From positions 248,001 through 312,000 of the forward strand of contig JAKSIC010000001.1 in NCBI GenBank assembly GCA_024399015.1: DNA of 64,000 nucleotides, given 5' to 3'. The notes under the pieces were generated by a model. It saw nothing but the letters and a program-made list of their open reading frames with translations. It had not been told where the DNA came from and did not search any database. Position numbers and translations under genes: made by a program. Positions 1 to 8,694 of this stretch are shown here, one piece after another (position 1 is the first letter of the stretch; each line of letters opens with the position of its first letter). This DNA is from Fibrobacter sp. (GTDB lineage: Bacteria; Fibrobacterota; Fibrobacteria; Fibrobacterales; Fibrobacteraceae).

Positions 1-219
1 GAAGTCACATTCCTTGTTCTGTTCGAAGGACTTCTTCTGCATTTCGTTCATCAAGCTGTAAGTCATTCGCATGGTTTCGTCCGGCTTCAGCTTGTTCTCG
101 CCAATGGGAGTCAAGTTACCGTGAAGACGAATAAGAGGAGGTGCGCCTGCAGTGATATGCAAGTCGGAAGCGCCTCTTTTAACCATTTCAGAAAGAAGAT
201 CTTGAATATTATATGCCAT
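1..219 (-). CDS. pilT: Type IV pilus retraction ATPase PilT, N-terminal part
   Basis: The 73 N-terminal codons of a gene that runs off the left edge of the window. The product begins MAYNIQDLLSEMVKRGASDL and continues with HITAGAPPLIRLHG, the classic N-terminal PAS-like domain opening of PilT/PilU ATPases. In this family the hexameric ATPase drives pilus retraction and twitching motility at the inner membrane. The Walker motifs lie outside the window, so PilT cannot be told from a PilU paralogue. It is divergent from the thioredoxin-like gene, with about 53 bp between the two starts that must hold both promoters. Confidence 0.85.
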   Translation of the reverse strand, partial: MAYNIQDLLSEMVKRGASDLHITAGAPPLIRLHGNLTPIGENKLKPDETMRMTYSLMNEMQKKSFEQNKECDF

Positions 220-272
220 ATCCAAGAATATAACATTAAAACGGCCGAAAATTTCATAAATTCAACCTAGAT

Positions 273-788
273 ATGGCCTCTTCTCGTATAAAAATTCTCG
301 TACTTGCCGCCGTAATCGGCGTTTTTGGCTATTTGTACCTGAATCGTAAGATCACCGACAGCCATTTCGCTGTTTTGCCCGGCCATATCGAAAACTTCAC
401 CGCAATTAATGTGGACGGCGGGAAAACCACCTACCAGGATGAAAAGGGAAAGGCTACCCTCATTACCTTGAGCGCCAGCTGGTGTCCGGCCTGCATGGCT
501 GAAATTCCCATGTTGAAAAAACTACACGACGAATTTAGCGGCCAAGGTTTCAAGGTTCTTATGGTCAGTGAAGACGACAATGTGAAAATCGCAGCCAAGT
601 TCAAGAAGAAGCAAAAACTTCAATGGACCGTGGTTCACTGGAACTATGATCTAATGAACGTCCTTGGAAACCCAGGCGTTCTTCCAGTAACATATCTGGT
701 AAACAACCAGGACAGCATTGTTCAAATCCACTCTGGCATCTTTGAAGAAGATGACATGAGAAGTTCCATCAAGAAATTGCTTAAATAA
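273..788 (+). CDS. Membrane-anchored TlpA-like thioredoxin
   Basis: 171 residues. An N-terminal hydrophobic segment (about residues 7-23) looks like an uncleaved membrane anchor, followed by a redoxin/TlpA fold facing the periplasm. The active site is W-CPAC (cysteines 71 and 74), and a conserved cis-proline region follows near residue 137 (GVLPVTYLV). Proteins of this type reduce disulfides in the envelope, for example in cytochrome c maturation, or serve as general thiol reductants. The neighbours do not identify a partner. The CPAC variant rather than CGPC or CEPC is the only notable detail. A hairpin terminator follows directly. Confidence 0.8.
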   Translation: MASSRIKILVLAAVIGVFGYLYLNRKITDSHFAVLPGHIENFTAINVDGGKTTYQDEKGKATLITLSASWCPACMAEIPMLKKLHDEFSGQGFKVLMVSEDDNVKIAAKFKKKQKLQWTVVHWNYDLMNVLGNPGVLPVTYLVNNQDSIVQIHSGIFEEDDMRSSIKKLLK

Positions 789-822
789 AAAAGACCGTCG
801 CCCAGCTGCAACGGCCCTTTTT
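787..822. terminator. Bidirectional Rho-independent terminator
   Basis: Hairpin with A-rich left arm and T-rich right arm (AAAAAG/CCGT pairing with ACGG/CTTTTT) between the convergent thioredoxin-like gene and epmA. It can serve both strands. Confidence 0.6.
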
Positions 823-842
823 AATTTATTCATACTTAACCA

Positions 843-1814
843 CTAGGCTATAGGGCTAGGGAACAGAATCACGTCTGCAATTTCCGGTTTTTCCAAAGCC
901 AGCATAAAGAGACGATCCAAACCCAGGGCCACACCGGAGCAAGCCGGCATTCCTGCATCCAAGGCTCCAAGGAAGTTTTCATCCACAGGGGGCAGAGGCT
1001 TGCCCATCTTGCGACGAATTTCCAAATCAGCCTCAAAGCGACGACGCTGTTCCACAGCATCCGTCAATTCGGTATAGCCGTTACACAGTTCAACTTGATC
1101 CACAAACAATTCAAAGCGACGAGCCCAAGTGTAGCCCTCATCATCCTTGTATGTTTGTGCGAGAGCCGCCTGAGAAGGCGGGTAATCCATAATGAATTCC
1201 GGACCATTGCTTGCCAAGGCCGGCTCAATAATGAAGACCATCAAGTAGTCCCACCAGTCCTCACGGCTCATCATTTCCGGAGATTCCGGGACAGGCACAT
1301 TGTGAACCTGGCAAGCTACAACAAAGTTGGTAAGGTCATGGCAGAAAGGATTTACCTTGGCGTACTTCTTGAACGCGTCAATCCAACGGGTCCTGCGAGC
1401 GTTAATAGGCTTACCAAGAATTTCGCTGACCAAGGCTTCCACCTCATCCATCAGCTGTTCCTGCGGCATGCCAACGCGATACCATTCCACCATGCTAAAT
1501 TCATTATTATGATGGCTACCGAATTCATCCTTACGGAAAGACTTCGCAATCTGGAAAATATCTCCAAAACCAGCGGACAGAAGTCTCTTCATGTGGAATT
1601 CGGGACTAGTCATCATGAATCGCGGAGTCTCGCCTGCGACTTCAAAATAATCCAGCTGCGGGTCAGTTCCACCTGCATTGGAAAGGGTCGGCGTTTCCAC
1701 TTCCAGAACATTCCTGGAAACGAAAAACTGACGAACCTTGTTCATCAAAGCCTGCCTTGCAATCCACGTTTCGCGTTTGCAAGTCGGTGCATAATTTTTC
1801 TTGTTCTCTTCCAT
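843..1814 (-). CDS. epmA: EF-P lysine (beta-lysyl) transferase EpmA/GenX
   Basis: 323 residues, the length of stand-alone class II lysyl-tRNA synthetase paralogues that lack the anticodon-binding domain. Motifs: N-terminal TWIARQALMNKVRQFF, then VETPTLSNAGGTDPQLDYF, motif 2 region FRKDEFGSHHNNEFSMVEWY, and C-terminal motif 3 GVALGLDRLFML. EpmA ligates lysine or beta-lysine to elongation factor P, which relieves ribosome stalling at polyproline stretches. EF-P and EpmB are not in the window. The full core without an N-terminal OB fold supports EpmA rather than LysS. Confidence 0.88.
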   Translation of the reverse strand: MEENKKNYAPTCKRETWIARQALMNKVRQFFVSRNVLEVETPTLSNAGGTDPQLDYFEVAGETPRFMMTSPEFHMKRLLSAGFGDIFQIAKSFRKDEFGSHHNNEFSMVEWYRVGMPQEQLMDEVEALVSEILGKPINARRTRWIDAFKKYAKVNPFCHDLTNFVVACQVHNVPVPESPEMMSREDWWDYLMVFIIEPALASNGPEFIMDYPPSQAALAQTYKDDEGYTWARRFELFVDQVELCNGYTELTDAVEQRRRFEADLEIRRKMGKPLPPVDENFLGALDAGMPACSGVALGLDRLFMLALEKPEIADVILFPSPIA

Positions 1815-1865
1815 TTTGTTTTTCCCAAAAACAGTCCTAACCTAACCCAAAACAAATTCTACAGA

Positions 1866-3290
1866 CTATTCTTCTGCAGGAGCCTCCTCTGTGGCTTCGG
1901 CGGGAGCGCCAGCAACAGCATCAACAACGCAACGAACAGACATGGAGAAAGATTTTTCCACCGGCATGGAATTCACATCACGGTCGGTGCTGAACATGGA
2001 ACGAGCAATGGCGCGGCCATCGGCGGTTTCCTTTTCAGTCCAGAAGTAAGCACCTTCACCGAGAATCACAGGAATTCCATTCTTGTTGACATAGCCACCG
2101 AACAACACGGTAAAGGCATAGTCATCACTACCATTGCTGCGGAGTTTTTCAGCAGCCTCGCTGGCACCACCGGCATAGGATTCCAAATCCTTCCATTCTT
2201 CGTCAGTGGAAATATGGGAGCCTTCAGGGCAAGCAGCAAGAGCAGCTTCGTGATTGTAAAGTCGGCCATAAAGCTTGCAGTTTTCGTCTTCACGATCGTA
2301 GCACTGAGACTTTTCTTCAATAGCAAAATTCAAGTTCTGGACAAACCACTTGGTGCCATTGATATCCTTGACCTTGTACTTTTGATTATCGCGAGGATCA
2401 ACAAAAGATTCAAAGACCGGGCAACGGGTTTCAAATTCCTTTTCTTTCAGAATAGAATCTACAGCCGGCTGCCATGCAGAGCAGAAACGGAACAGCATGC
2501 CGCCAGGAAGAGCAGTGCCTGCAGCTTTGTGAGTATCAGCCCAGCGGGTGATGTAATCGTTGTTCACAATAGCAGTGTCTTCGATTGCGAGAGCCTTTGC
2601 ATAGGAGCCTGCCAAAGTTGCAAACTTAGCAGCAACGGACATGGGAGATTTCCAGAAACCTTCGGCAAGGCCAGTGCGAAGCTTTTCATAAAGAGGAGAC
2701 GGCTTAGATACAGATATTGTCGTTTCAATAAAATGTTCCGGCTTGGAATCACAGGTCAGTCTGTGAGCTTCATCGCCCAAGGAGTCGGACTGAGACTTAC
2801 ATTCCTCAATGCAGGCGGCACGATCCTTACCCTTCTTGGGGCAAGCCACCCAGGCAGTTGTATCAACTTGTTCCTTAACTGGCTTTGCAAAAGCCTTGGT
2901 CTTCAAGGCAGCCTTCGTCACCTTATCCAAGGCGTCGATGGCATTGACGTTACCTGCAGAGCCTTCCATCAAGAGATAGGAAAGAACTTCTGTACAGGCA
3001 TTCATAGCCTTGGCGTTTCCACAAACCTTTTCGCCATAGCCGTAAGAGAACTGATTCGGGCATGCAGCGAAGCTTTCGTCGGGCATGGACTTGAAAATTT
3101 TATCGTAGACTTTTACTGCATCGTTAGCGGAAAGCTTGCCACAGTAAATTTCTTCGATTTCGCCCTTCTTGACCATTTTCTGAGCAGTAGCGATGTCACC
3201 ACCATCGATTGCTTCATGAAGAGCGTCCTGGGCAAACGCAGACATCACCAAAGATCCCACCAGTACGGAAATGTATGCAAAGTTTTTCAT
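1866..3290 (-). CDS. Secreted FISUMP-domain protein
   Basis: 474 residues with a cleavable signal peptide (MKNFAYISVLVGSLVMSAFA). The N-terminal 290 residues are cysteine-containing and of unknown fold. The C-terminal third is a FISUMP domain (TIGR02145), seen in NGTKWFVQNLNF, GRLYNHEAA, CPEGSHISTDEEWKDLE, FGGYVN and the closing SVRCV. This domain is abundant in Fibrobacter and is usually surface-exposed or secreted; its biochemical role is not established. The protein ends in an Ala/Glu/Pro-rich tail (about 15 residues). It stands alone between epmA and the divergent sufS. Confidence 0.8.
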   Translation of the reverse strand: MKNFAYISVLVGSLVMSAFAQDALHEAIDGGDIATAQKMVKKGEIEEIYCGKLSANDAVKVYDKIFKSMPDESFAACPNQFSYGYGEKVCGNAKAMNACTEVLSYLLMEGSAGNVNAIDALDKVTKAALKTKAFAKPVKEQVDTTAWVACPKKGKDRAACIEECKSQSDSLGDEAHRLTCDSKPEHFIETTISVSKPSPLYEKLRTGLAEGFWKSPMSVAAKFATLAGSYAKALAIEDTAIVNNDYITRWADTHKAAGTALPGGMLFRFCSAWQPAVDSILKEKEFETRCPVFESFVDPRDNQKYKVKDINGTKWFVQNLNFAIEEKSQCYDREDENCKLYGRLYNHEAALAACPEGSHISTDEEWKDLESYAGGASEAAEKLRSNGSDDYAFTVLFGGYVNKNGIPVILGEGAYFWTEKETADGRAIARSMFSTDRDVNSMPVEKSFSMSVRCVVDAVAGAPAEATEEAPAEE

Positions 3291-3375
3291 TTTTGTTTCC
3301 TATCCAATTTTTTCGGCCCCAAATATAGAAAAATGGGACGAACGGGACCTGTAAAATTTTCCTACATTTGCACCT

Positions 3376-4602
3376 ATGATTGATGCAAAAAACATTCGTA
3401 GCGAATTTCCCATGCTTGTCGCCGGTGATAAGGAGGCTAAGCCCCTCGCCTTTTTGGACAGCACGGCCACCACACAGAAGCCCGCTTGCGTCATTGACGT
3501 TATGGACGACTTCTACCGCGAACACTACAGTTCCGTAAAGCGCGGCGTTTACCGTTTAAGTGCACGCACTACCGAAGCCTACGAAGCCACCCGCAAGAAC
3601 GTGGCTAAGTTCATCAATGCAAAGTCTGAAAACGAAATCGTCTTCACCCGCGGTACTACCGAAAGCATCAATCTGGTAGCCTGGAGCTACGGACGCAAGT
3701 TCTTTAACGAGGGCGACGAAGTCCTCATTAGCGGCTTGGAACATCACGCCAATATCGTGAGCTGGCAAATCGTTGCCGAAATGAAGGGCGCAAAAATCAA
3801 GGTCATTCCCGTAAAGGACGACGGTGATCTTGACTTGGAAAAGTTGCCGGAACTGCTCACCGAAAAAGTGAAGATGGTTGCCGTTACCCACGTCAGCAAT
3901 GCAGTGGGTACTGTAAACCCCATTGAAGAAATTATAGCTACCGTCCGCCGCCTCGCGCCCCAGGCAAAGATTTTAATTGACGGCGCACAGAGTGCTAGCC
4001 ACATCAAGATTGACGTTCAGAAGTTGGACTGCGATTTTCTCGCCTTCAGCGGTCACAAGATTTACGGTCCCACCGGCATCGGCGTACTTTACGGCAAGTA
4101 CGATGTTCTGGATTCCATGCCTCCTTGGCACGGCGGTGGCGAAATGATCAAGAACGTCACTTTTGAAAAGACCACATATGCTGATGTTCCCGAACGATTC
4201 GAAGCAGGAACACCCGCTATCGCAGAAGTTCTCGGTTTAGGCAAGGCTGTAGAATGGTTGCAGGAAATTGGCCTGGACAACATTCGCGAACACGAAGAAA
4301 AAATCGTGAAGTACGCCTTGGAACAGTTGGCCACCATCCCGCAGGTAAAGGTTCTCGGCAATCCGAAGAATCGTGGCGCATTGATCAGCGTAACGCTTGA
4401 TGGCATCGCCGTCAGCGACGCCGCCATGATCCTTGACGAAGAAAACGTCGCTGTGCGCAGTGGCCACCACTGCGCTCAACCTGTCATGGACAGGTTCGGC
4501 GTGGACGCCACCCTGCGCCTCTCCTTCGGCGTGTACACTCTCGAACGTGATGTCGATCGCTTCATCGCTGGCATCAAGCGCGTTGTAAGATTGTTCGCAT
4601 AA
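3376..4602 (+). CDS. sufS: Cysteine desulfurase SufS
   Basis: 408 residues, the normal length for group II (SufS/CsdA) desulfurases. The PLP lysine is K228 in the SGHKIYGPTGIG motif and the catalytic cysteine is C366 in RSGHHCAQP, the short-loop arrangement typical of SufS. The enzyme takes sulfur from L-cysteine as a persulfide for Fe-S cluster assembly. No sufBCD, sufE or sufU gene adjoins it here, so its partners must be encoded elsewhere. A clear terminator follows. Confidence 0.92.
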   Translation: MIDAKNIRSEFPMLVAGDKEAKPLAFLDSTATTQKPACVIDVMDDFYREHYSSVKRGVYRLSARTTEAYEATRKNVAKFINAKSENEIVFTRGTTESINLVAWSYGRKFFNEGDEVLISGLEHHANIVSWQIVAEMKGAKIKVIPVKDDGDLDLEKLPELLTEKVKMVAVTHVSNAVGTVNPIEEIIATVRRLAPQAKILIDGAQSASHIKIDVQKLDCDFLAFSGHKIYGPTGIGVLYGKYDVLDSMPPWHGGGEMIKNVTFEKTTYADVPERFEAGTPAIAEVLGLGKAVEWLQEIGLDNIREHEEKIVKYALEQLATIPQVKVLGNPKNRGALISVTLDGIAVSDAAMILDEENVAVRSGHHCAQPVMDRFGVDATLRLSFGVYTLERDVDRFIAGIKRVVRLFA

Positions 4603-4622
4603 AGTTTAACGGCATTAACAAA

Positions 4623-4656
4623 GGAATCCCCGGCACTTGATGGTGTCGGGGATTCT
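4623..4656 (+). terminator. Rho-independent terminator after sufS
   Basis: AATCCCCG and CGGGGATT arms around a 14-nt loop, followed by TTTAA. Placed just past the sufS stop codon. Confidence 0.7.
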
Positions 4657-4710
4657 TTAATTCTATATCACCCTTTCAGGGTTCGCAATGACATGCGCAA
4701 CGAGCCACGG

Positions 4711-4790
4711 CGTTCATTAATAAATGAACGAGACATTTGCCGCCCACCTTCGACGGGCAGCCATGATGTTCATCTTAGTAAATGAACATC
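4711..4790. repeat. Two related hairpins at the glnN 3' end
   Basis: Two inverted repeats share the arm GTTCATT/AATGAAC: CGTTCATT-aat-AAATGAACG at 4711-4730, and GATGTTCAT/ATGAACATC at 4765-4790. The second overlaps the glnN stop codon. They could stabilise or terminate the glnN message. Neither has a T-run on the minus strand, so a terminator role is uncertain. Confidence 0.4.
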
Positions 4791-6889
4791 ATCTCTCTAT
4801 ACTTGGGCAGAGGCCACATTTCGTCGGGGACGATCTTTTCCAGAGCATCCACAACCTTACGGGCATCAGCCATAGCCTTCACGATGTCGACACCTTCAGC
4901 AAGAGCGGTTTCGATATTTGCGATTGCTGCGGTCAGGTTCTTGTAGCCTTCGCCAAGAGACTTCACGTAGGAATCAACACCCGGGAAGCCCTGATTGAGA
5001 GCCATTTCATTAGTCTTGAGTGCTGCGGAATATGCTTCCACAACCTTCGGCATAATGATGTTCTTGGCCATGTCGCGAGCGACTTCACCTTCGATATGAA
5101 CGCGCTTGTGGTAATCTTCCACGTTGACATCGTAGCGGGATTCCATTTCACGACGGTTCATCACGCCATACTTTTCGAAGAGGGCGATGTTTTCTTCCTT
5201 CTTCAAAGCCTTCAGGGCTTCAAGAGAAGTACGGATGTTGGGAAGGCCGCGGCGTTCAGCTTCAGCAATCCATTCGTCGGTATAGCCGTTACCGTTGAAG
5301 ATAACGCGCTTGTGTTCCTTCACGATCTTCTGCAAGACCTTCTGCAAGCCAGAATGGAAGTTCTTATCGTCCAGCTTTTCCAACTGTTCTGCAATCATGT
5401 CGAAAGCTTCAGCAACGATGGTGTTCAGCACCACGTTGGGTTCGGAGCAAGACTGGCTAGAGCCCGGTGCACGGAATTCAAACTTGTTGCCGGTGAAAGC
5501 AAAAGTACTGGTACGGTTACGGTCGGTAGCATCACGAGGCAGCGGCGGCAAGCTGTCGGAACCAAGCTTCATGGCACCAGCTTGCTTACTGGACTTGGGA
5601 GCGCCTTGTTCCAACTGTTCGATCACGTCCATGAGCTGGTCGCCCAAGTACATGGAGACGATTGCCGGAGGAGCTTCGTTTGCGCCAAGGCGATGATCAT
5701 TGCCAGCGCCAGCGGTAGTCATGCGGAGCAAATCAGAGTGGGAATCCACTGCATAAATCACAGCGCAAAGTGTGGTGAGGAACACTGCATTTTCATGGGG
5801 GTTGGAACCCGGGTTCAACAGGTTGCCATTACCGTAAGAAACACTCCAGTTGTTATGCTTACCAGAACCGTTCACGCCGGCGAAAGGCTTTTCGTGAAGC
5901 AGGCAAACAAGACCGTTCTTGTCAGCCACATTGCGAAGAACTTCCATCACTTGCATGTTGTGGTCACAAGCCAGGTTCACTTCTTCGAACATAGGAGCCA
6001 ATTCAAACTGGGCGGGAGCCACTTCGTTATGGCGGGTCTTGGCGGGAATACCAAGCTTCCACAATTCCATTTCCACTTCGTTCATGAAGTTCAAAATACG
6101 GGACGGAATGGAACCGAAGTAATGGTCGTCCATCTGCTGATGCTTTGCAGGAGTTGCACCGAAAAGGGTGCGACCAGCCTGATACAAATCCGGACGCTGC
6201 AGGTAGAAGCGCTTATCGATAAGGAAGTATTCCTGTTCAGCGCCGAGAGTAACGGTAGTCTTTTTCTTGCCGGCCTTGAAGCAAGCCATCAAGCGTTCGG
6301 TAGACTTGGAAAGAGCCTGCAGGGAGCGCAACAGCGGAGTCTTCTTGTCTAGAGCTTCGCCGGTGTAGCTTGCAAATGCAGTAGGAATGCAAAGAGTCGC
6401 ACCATTGCCATGACGCTTGATGAAAGCGGGGCTAGTGGGATCCCAGGCAGTATAGCCACGGGCTTCAAAAGTAGAACGGATACCGCCGTTGGGGAAAGAG
6501 GATGCGTCCGGTTCACCCACGATCAGGTTCTTGCCGCTAAACACCATGATGGCGTTGCAGCCTTCCGGTTCCAAGAAGGAGTCGTGCTTTTCGGCAGTGG
6601 AACCAGTGAGGGGCTGGAACCAGTGGGTAAAATGAGTTGCGCCACGGTCCATGGCCCACTTCTTCATGGCGTGTGCCACTTCGCCAGCGATGCTAGGATC
6701 CAGAGGGGCACCCTGTTCGATGGTGGCCAGCAACTTCTTGCAAACATCCTTGGGGAGGTAGACCTTCATGGCGTTGGCGTTAAACACGTCTTCACCGTAG
6801 TAGTCCACGTTAACGGGAGCGGCAGGCATTGCCGGGGCGGTAGGGGCCTTGGCAATCTCAGCGATGGTATCCTTTCTATAAGAACTCAT
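4775..6889 (-). CDS. glnN: Glutamine synthetase type III
   Basis: About 704 residues, matching the large GSIII family of Bacteroidota, Fibrobacter and cyanobacteria rather than the 450-residue GSI. Recognisable blocks are HFTHWFQPLTG, the GSIII signature NGSGKHNNWS, the NEVAPAQFELAP block and the FRAPGSSQS region. It condenses ammonia with glutamate using ATP. I chose the ATG at 6889 because AAGGA lies about 11 nt upstream; an in-frame GTG at 6913 would add eight residues but has no ribosome site. It is divergent from a sigma-54-type activator, which suggests local nitrogen regulation. Confidence 0.93.
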   Translation of the reverse strand: MSSYRKDTIAEIAKAPTAPAMPAAPVNVDYYGEDVFNANAMKVYLPKDVCKKLLATIEQGAPLDPSIAGEVAHAMKKWAMDRGATHFTHWFQPLTGSTAEKHDSFLEPEGCNAIMVFSGKNLIVGEPDASSFPNGGIRSTFEARGYTAWDPTSPAFIKRHGNGATLCIPTAFASYTGEALDKKTPLLRSLQALSKSTERLMACFKAGKKKTTVTLGAEQEYFLIDKRFYLQRPDLYQAGRTLFGATPAKHQQMDDHYFGSIPSRILNFMNEVEMELWKLGIPAKTRHNEVAPAQFELAPMFEEVNLACDHNMQVMEVLRNVADKNGLVCLLHEKPFAGVNGSGKHNNWSVSYGNGNLLNPGSNPHENAVFLTTLCAVIYAVDSHSDLLRMTTAGAGNDHRLGANEAPPAIVSMYLGDQLMDVIEQLEQGAPKSSKQAGAMKLGSDSLPPLPRDATDRNRTSTFAFTGNKFEFRAPGSSQSCSEPNVVLNTIVAEAFDMIAEQLEKLDDKNFHSGLQKVLQKIVKEHKRVIFNGNGYTDEWIAEAERRGLPNIRTSLEALKALKKEENIALFEKYGVMNRREMESRYDVNVEDYHKRVHIEGEVARDMAKNIIMPKVVEAYSAALKTNEMALNQGFPGVDSYVKSLGEGYKNLTAAIANIETALAEGVDIVKAMADARKVVDALEKIVPDEMWPLPKYREMMFIY

Positions 6890-6971
6890 AAAATTTTTCC
6901 TTGTGTAAGGCACAAATTAGGAAGAAAAAGAGGCTAAGTCAGTAAAAAAAACGGCTTTTTTCGCTGCATTT

Positions 6972-7016
6972 CTTTACAAAAATGTAAAGAACAATGCTTT
7001 TATTACAAAAAAGTAA
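6972..7016. promoter_or_regulatory. Two operator-like dyads TTAC-N6-GTAA
   Basis: Two copies of the same dyad, TTAC-N6-GTAA, at 6974-6987 (inside the longer perfect palindrome CTTTACA-aaaa-TGTAAAG) and at 7003-7016. Their centres are 29 bp apart, close to three helical turns. They sit upstream of glnN and of the divergent activator gene, where a nitrogen regulator would be expected to bind. The binding protein is not known. Confidence 0.45.
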
Positions 7017-7068
7017 AACATTTTAAAAATTTTTTGTATATTTAGGACACATTTCTCTCCTAGAACAG

Positions 7069-7113
7069 GCTGCGTCGGGGTGAGTACTCCTAGACATTTA
7101 GCCCCGGCGCAGC
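7069..7113 (+). promoter_or_regulatory. Strong stem-loop upstream of the sigma-54 activator gene
   Basis: GCTGCG-CGGGG pairs with CCCCG-CGCAGC (12 positions, one G-T pair) around a 20-nt loop, 36 bp before the activator start. There is no T-run, so it is not an obvious terminator. It may be a leader structure in the activator mRNA or a glnN-region regulatory hairpin. Confidence 0.4.
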
Positions 7114-7149
7114 AATATTCTTCGTCAATTTCGGCACAAACGCCGTAAA

Positions 7150-8343
7150 ATGACCCAGAGAAAAGCAACGACGAGTATGGATTTTGATGTACTAGAAAAC
7201 ACTACTTTTGCTGAAATTGCCGAGACTTTGCGCTCGGTACGCAAACGTGAGCACCAACTAGACCAAATCCACAATATTCTCTCCGAAAAATTTCAAGAAG
7301 TCAGTTCCGCCCACCAGGAGGAATGCGACAAGATTCGCGACCTGGTAAAGGGTAAGCCCGGCGAACTCATCGGCAACACCAGCGAGATGCGAGCCGTTCG
7401 CGATCAGGTCCGTCATATCGCCAATTCCATCGCCTTGGTTTTGGTTCGCGGTAACGCAGGTACCGGCAAGGAATACGTGGCCCGAAGTATCCATCAGCTT
7501 TCTGACCGAAGGGAAAAGCCCTTCGTGACGTTAAACTGCAGCACCTTAAGCGACAGCAATAGCAGCGGAAGCGGCGCCTCCGCCAACTCCTTCGAAAGTG
7601 AATTGTTCGGCTACGAACGCGGCGCGTTTACAGGCGCCACCAGCCGACGCCTCGGCAAGGCAGAACAAGCCGCCGGAGGAACGCTATTTCTAGATGAGGT
7701 GGCAGGCCTCAGCATTAGCGCCCAGGTCAAATTGTTGCAGTTCATCCAAGACGGAAAATTCAACCGCCAGGGCAGTAACATCGTGCAGAACGCAGACGTA
7801 CGCATCATCGCAAGTTCTGCCCGAAACCTGGAGCAGATGATCCAGCAGGGCCTTTTCCGCGAGGACCTTTACTACCGTCTGAACGTATTCCAGATTCACC
7901 TGACAGACTTGTCCCAGCGAAAGACCGATATCTTGTTACTCGCCGACTATTTCATTGCCAAAATGAACCTGAAATACGGCAAGAAAATTTTGCGACTCAG
8001 CTCCCCCGCTATTGACATGCTTCTGAGCTACCACTGGCCAGGAAACGTCCGTGAATTGGAAAACTGTATTGAGCACGCCTGCCTCGTAACGACAGACGTC
8101 GCCATCAACGCCTACGATTTGCCACCAACATTGCAGACCGACGTGACCTCCGGTACGGCCCTTCTCCCCGAAGGCACCGCCCCCTTGTCCACCCTCATCG
8201 ACAGCTACGAGCGTGAAATCATTAGCGAAGCATTGCGACGCCGCAAGGGTAACATGAGCGCCGCCGGCCGCGACCTGGATTTAAGCCCCCGCGTTATGCA
8301 CTACAAAGTCAATCGATTAGGAATCGAAGTGAACAAGAGCTAA
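7150..8343 (+). CDS. Sigma-54-dependent transcriptional activator (NtrC/NifA type)
   Basis: 397 residues. A short N-terminal coiled-coil-like segment (about residues 20-65) replaces the usual receiver or GAF domain. It is followed by an AAA+ sigma-54 activation domain with Walker A GNAGTGKE, the ESELFGYERGAFTGA loop that contacts sigma-54, the GGTLFLDEV Walker B and the WPGNVRELEN signature. The C-terminus is a Fis-type helix-turn-helix (NMSAAGRDLDLSPRVMHYKV). An alternative start is the ATG at 7177; neither start has a strong ribosome site. Divergent placement next to glnN suggests it controls nitrogen assimilation, possibly through the TTAC-N6-GTAA sites. Confidence 0.88.
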   Translation: MTQRKATTSMDFDVLENTTFAEIAETLRSVRKREHQLDQIHNILSEKFQEVSSAHQEECDKIRDLVKGKPGELIGNTSEMRAVRDQVRHIANSIALVLVRGNAGTGKEYVARSIHQLSDRREKPFVTLNCSTLSDSNSSGSGASANSFESELFGYERGAFTGATSRRLGKAEQAAGGTLFLDEVAGLSISAQVKLLQFIQDGKFNRQGSNIVQNADVRIIASSARNLEQMIQQGLFREDLYYRLNVFQIHLTDLSQRKTDILLLADYFIAKMNLKYGKKILRLSSPAIDMLLSYHWPGNVRELENCIEHACLVTTDVAINAYDLPPTLQTDVTSGTALLPEGTAPLSTLIDSYEREIISEALRRRKGNMSAAGRDLDLSPRVMHYKVNRLGIEVNKS

Positions 8344-8444
8344 ATCTGCGACTTTCGCTCGTAATAGAAGTTTTATATAACTTTACACCCTTTTATCATT
8401 TATCTAAATTTGGACGCAAAAGTTTTTGTGCCCTGAAAAGCTCT

Positions 8445-8625
8445 TTGTTTTCGCCGCAGGTTCCCTGCAAGAAAATAAAGGAGAGAACCCGGTGTGAATC
8501 CGGGACGGTCCCGCCGCTGTATGGGAGTACGAAACCGGTAAATTTCAAAACCAGTGTGAGGTAGCCAACCCTCATGCGAAGGAGCCGGCAGTAGGACGAT
8601 CCCCAAGCCAGAAGAACTGCAAAAA
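8445..8625 (+). ncRNA. Cobalamin (B12) riboswitch
   Basis: The leader contains the conserved cobalamin-element series: an initial GCAGGTTCCC-type block, GAACCCGGTGTGAATCCGGGAC, the CGCCGCTGTA box, and a distal GAAGCCAGAAGACCTGC-like segment (here AAGCCAGAAGAACTGC). This is the AdoCbl-type core that represses expression when cobalamin is abundant. It ends about 70 nt before a TonB-dependent receptor gene, the usual arrangement for btuB. No separate terminator hairpin is obvious, so translational control is more likely. Confidence 0.9.
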
Positions 8626-8694
8626 CATAGGTCGCGTAAATCACGGTCCATCCGCTTTCCGGTACACCGCGAATTGCGCAAAAGTTGAGGAACG

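Noticed and set aside
1095-3383. 762-codon open frame antisense to epmA and the FISUMP gene
   Set aside because: It spans two well-supported opposite-strand genes and their intergenic gap, which a real protein would not do.
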